From positions 1 through 6,293 of the forward strand of contig JABMSA010000492.1 in the NCBI GenBank assembly GCA_013202185.1: a DNA stretch of 6,293 nucleotides, in the 5' to 3' direction. Position 1 is the stretch's first letter; each line of letters starts with the position of its first letter. The position numbers and the translations under genes were made by a program. The notes below the pieces were generated by a model. That model ran no database searches. It worked only from the letters and a program-made list of their open reading frames with translations, and was not told the origin of the DNA. Source of the stretch: Planctomycetota bacterium. GTDB taxonomy: Bacteria > Planctomycetota > PUPC01 > JABMSA01. Shown here piece by piece: positions 4,746-6,293 of the stretch.

Positions 4746-4786
4746 GGAATTCTCGGTATTTCCGGACGGAATTCGGTAATTACCGG
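4746..4786. repeat. Tandem 20-bp imperfect direct repeat with internal palindrome
   Basis: GGAATTCTCGGTATTTCCGG (4746-4765) is followed two bases later by GGAATTCGGTAATTACCGG (4768-4786), differing by one gap and two substitutions. The second copy contains the perfect palindrome CGGTAATTACCG. Paired dyads like this often bind a regulator, but no gene close by obviously uses it. Confidence 0.55.
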
Positions 4787-5168
4787 ATTGCCCAGAAAGA
4801 AGTAACTCGTGCGTCGCGACCAACTGGCAAGACTGGAAACCCAAGCATCTCGGCGCCTTTCGATTGTGTACGGTCATGGCCAAGGACAGTAAGCCCAATA
4901 GGCTCACCTTTTTCGTGCAGAGCACAGGTGACCCGGCTTGGAGCCCAAGAGACCTATGGAACCGCTCCGTGCGTTCTGGGAACATAACCCTGGCACAATT
5001 GCGTGAGTTTCCGGACTTGGGTCGTGGGTGATCTGGGCTTCCACTGAGGAACGGTGATCAATGCCTCACGCTGGACCGCCGATGAAGCATTGCACCGGCA
5101 GAAGGACTCGCTTGGCTGTGCATCATTTCCGCCCCGGGATCGCAGTTGCGATTCATTGGCTGTTTCCC
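4787..5168. other. Stretch with only short, unsupported ORFs
   Basis: No recognisable gene. The best small frames on the plus strand are 51 codons at 4876-5031 (begins MAKDSKPNRLTFFVQSTGDP, no ribosome binding site) and 50 codons at 5054-5206 (GTG start, GAGGA only three bases upstream). Their composition is protein-like but they match nothing I know. They lie in different frames and could be fragments of a decayed gene. Confidence 0.35.
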
Positions 5169-5197
5169 TTGACATCGCCGACCTCGGAGTGTATGCT
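5169..5197 (+). promoter_or_regulatory. Promoter P1
   Basis: Perfect -35 TTGACA (5169-5174), 17-bp spacer, -10 TATGCT (5192-5197, four of six). A transcript starting near 5204 would begin about 15 bases before the short ORF at 5219. Confidence 0.45.
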
Positions 5198-5218
5198 TTT
5201 GAGTAGGGAAACGAGGTG

Positions 5219-5284
5219 ATGATGAGAAAAGCACAGAACCTTCGCCAGCTTCACGAGTGTACAAATGGACAAGAAAAGGCTTGA
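5219..5284 (+). CDS. Possible 21-residue leader peptide
   Basis: A 21-codon frame beginning ATG ATG (MMRKAQNLRQLHECTNGQEK) with GAGG at 5213-5216, three bases before the first ATG and six before the second. Promoter P1 lies just upstream. Its stop codon overlaps the -35 of promoter P2. No family is recognised. Real translation is unproven; the support is only the ordered promoter, ribosome binding site and start. Confidence 0.25.
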   Translation: MMRKAQNLRQLHECTNGQEKA

Positions 5285-5308
5285 CATTTGATGCAGATTG
5301 TGTAAAAT
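5281..5308 (+). promoter_or_regulatory. Promoter P2
   Basis: Perfect -35 TTGACA (5281-5286), 16-bp spacer, -10 TAAAAT (5303-5308, five of six). It is one of the two strongest promoters in the window, yet the first good gene lies more than 250 bases downstream. Confidence 0.65.
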
Positions 5309-5309
5309 G

Positions 5310-5502
5310 CTCTCATGTGTTGTGTCTGGTGCAACTTAGACATCTTTGGGAGTTGACAGGGCCGGGCATGATGAAGGAATCCTGGCAACGAACGGCAGAC
5401 ACAGAGCGTCTGACGGGCCGGCTAGACTAGGCACCGAGGTCCGGCGCCCCCGACCGAACCGCAAGCCCCAGCACTGTCCACTTGGCTGGGCGGAAAACAA
5501 AG
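5310..5502 (+). other. Transcribed-looking leader between P2 and P3, no clear gene
   Basis: About 190 bases. A 20-codon frame (5368-5430, MMKESWQRTADTERLTGRLD) has only a poor AGGG ahead of it. Possible pairings are CAACT/AGTTG near 5333-5356, GCCGG/CCGGC around 5418-5446, and GCCC(C)AGC with GCTGGGC (5465-5472, 5485-5491). I match it to no known riboswitch or small RNA. It may be an untranslated leader or a small RNA from P2. Confidence 0.3.
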
Positions 5503-5530
5503 TTGACATTCGTCCAAACTGTGTTACAAT
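5503..5530 (+). promoter_or_regulatory. Promoter P3 of the lipoprotein genes
   Basis: Perfect -35 TTGACA (5503-5508), 16-bp spacer, -10 TACAAT (5525-5530, five of six). The -10 is followed by GC as in P2. Transcription would begin near 5537, leaving a leader of about 35 bases to the lipoprotein start. Confidence 0.7.
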
Positions 5531-5572
5531 GCCTTCGGTGAAGTTTTGGCTAGTGTAGAAAGGAGAAATGGA

Positions 5573-6111
5573 ATGCTTCGGAACGTTGAATTGAGACCAT
5601 TGTTTTTGGCGGCGGTCGTCGGGCTTGTCGCGGTACTGTCAGCGGGCTGCGCCACCGAGACCCGGATCAAAGCGACTCCAGACACCCCGCGCCCCACATG
5701 GACAATGATCCCGCCGGAACCGAGTGACGGCAATCGCTTCTACGTGGGCATTGGCCTGGCGGATAACGCCCTGAACGAGGCCGAGGGGCGCAGGTTGGCG
5801 CTCACGAACGCGGCTGAGCTTGCCGCTCAGAGCATCGCCACTGATGTCGAAAGCGTCCTCACAGAAACAGAAGGCAGAGAGGGGCCTGCTCACAAAGGCA
5901 AGAACGTGGGGCAAAAGGCGATGTGCTTGCCAGGGTCAGGGCAAAAGCCAAGGAAATCGTGCGGGGCATGCAGCCGCAAGAATACTACTACGAGCGGTGG
6001 AAGATCCGGGAATCCTTTCTGGGAAGGGCCTTCACTCGCTACAAGTACTACGTCCTAACAGCCTACCCGGAAAAGGAATATGACCGGCTTGTCGATGAGG
6101 TTGCCAAGTAG
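5573..6111 (+). pseudogene. LPP20-like outer-membrane lipoprotein, interrupted by a one-base frameshift
   Basis: Start ATG 5573 has AAGGAG seven bases upstream; an alternative ATG at 5568 stops after eight codons. MLRNVELRPLFLAAVVGLVA then VLSAGC is a lipoprotein signal peptide with Cys26 as the lipidated residue; Ala at +2 favours outer-membrane sorting. The mature part, PTWTMIPPEPSDGNRFYVGI followed by the Ala-rich helix EGRRLALTNAAELAAQSIAT, resembles LPP20-type lipoproteins (P-x-W, YVG[IV]G, then an 'A...A' helix). Near 5906-5917 (GGGGCAAAAGG) the frame is lost: the original frame runs on to 6058 with unlikely sequence, while the -1 frame continues well as KGDVLARVRAKAKEIVRGMQ to TAG 6109-6111. 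One missing base in the G or A run explains it. It could be a real mutation or a sequencing error; no good slippery heptamer is present. Confidence 0.75.
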
Positions 6112-6293
6112 CTGGCGCGGCTCTCTACGCGCCACGAAGACCATAGCCGCTGCCGTTGTGTGCCTTGTTGCACTGTCTTTGTTCTGCGGCTGCGCCACGG
6201 AAGCCCTAATCCGGCAATCCGGCCCCGAGCCCCCATGGCGGTGGGATGGCGAGAAGACCGAAGGAGACCAGCGGCTGTACGTGGGAATCAGTG
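6095..6293 (+). CDS. Second LPP20-like lipoprotein, partial at right edge
   Basis: A paralogue of the preceding lipoprotein. MRLPSSWRGSLRATKTIAAA then VVCLVALSLFCGC gives a signal peptide with Cys33 as the likely lipidated residue. The following CATEALIRQSGPEPPWRWDG and QRLYVGIS parallel the CATETRIK, P-x-W and FYVGIG elements of the first protein. ATG 6095 is chosen for signal-peptide length; ATG 6080 in the same frame is possible, with AAGGA only two bases before it. Both starts lie inside the end of the first gene (stop at 6109-6111), so the two are probably translationally coupled and share promoter P3. The C-terminus is outside the window. Confidence 0.75.
   Translation, partial: MRLPSSWRGSLRATKTIAAAVVCLVALSLFCGCATEALIRQSGPEPPWRWDGEKTEGDQRLYVGIS

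Noticed and set aside
4639..4985. Minus-strand 102-codon frame 4677-4985 as a gene
   Set aside because: It reads through the 20-bp direct repeat (giving GNYRIPSGNTENS), has no ribosome binding site and matches nothing I know.
1..6293. CRISPR arrays, toxin-antitoxin pairs, known riboswitches or rRNA
   Set aside because: No regularly spaced repeats, no paired small genes with known motifs, and no recognisable conserved RNA cores on either strand.

Overview
The window is bacterial and GC-rich. It has AGGAG-type ribosome binding sites, sigma70-like promoters, signal-peptidase-II-type lipoproteins, an IS3-family insertion sequence and an integron-type integrase. That mix, with a beta-propeller glycosidase in a small operon, would fit a Gram-negative such as a member of the Planctomycetota/Verrucomicrobiota/Kiritimatiellota-Lentisphaerota group. 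This is an impression; no marker gene fixes the taxonomy.

Positions 1-3330 (minus strand) hold a carbohydrate-type operon broken by an insertion sequence. A promoter with an overlapping perfect palindrome (3272-3323) precedes an uncharacterised 277-residue protein (2428-3261). After it comes a 1580-bp IS3-family element (822-2401) with matching terminal inverted repeats and a 3-bp CGT duplication. Beyond that lies a glycoside hydrolase of the GH32/GH43 five-bladed beta-propeller type (start at 791, running off the left edge). Removing the IS leaves the two genes only about 53 bp apart on the same strand. The IS carries orfA, orfB, a slippery A_AAA_AAA site that would fuse them, and an unexplained ~200-bp non-coding tail.

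Positions 3330-4370 (minus strand) hold a dead integron integrase (intI-like). It has a good promoter and start and an intact C-terminal catalytic half. A frameshift and an internal deletion have removed the centre, including the first catalytic arginine. A perfect 25-nt palindrome sits immediately after its stop codon.

Positions 4370-5570 contain no convincing protein gene of normal size. They hold the 3' part of a tRNA-Asn gene (minus strand, cut exactly at the anticodon loop) with its own rho-independent terminator, a 20-bp direct repeat containing a palindrome, and three sigma70-like promoters on the plus strand with one or two tiny ORFs.

Positions 5573-6293 (plus strand) hold two tandem, related outer-membrane-type lipoproteins resembling the LPP20 family. 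The first is interrupted by a one-base frameshift; the second overlaps its end and runs off the right edge.

Overall this is an eroded accessory region: IS insertion, integrase decay and a truncated tRNA lie side by side. I see no complete novel multi-gene system. The items most worth following are the promoter/palindrome-controlled operon, the relict integrase with adjacent palindrome, the cut tRNA-Asn, and the tandem-promoter leader before the lipoproteins.
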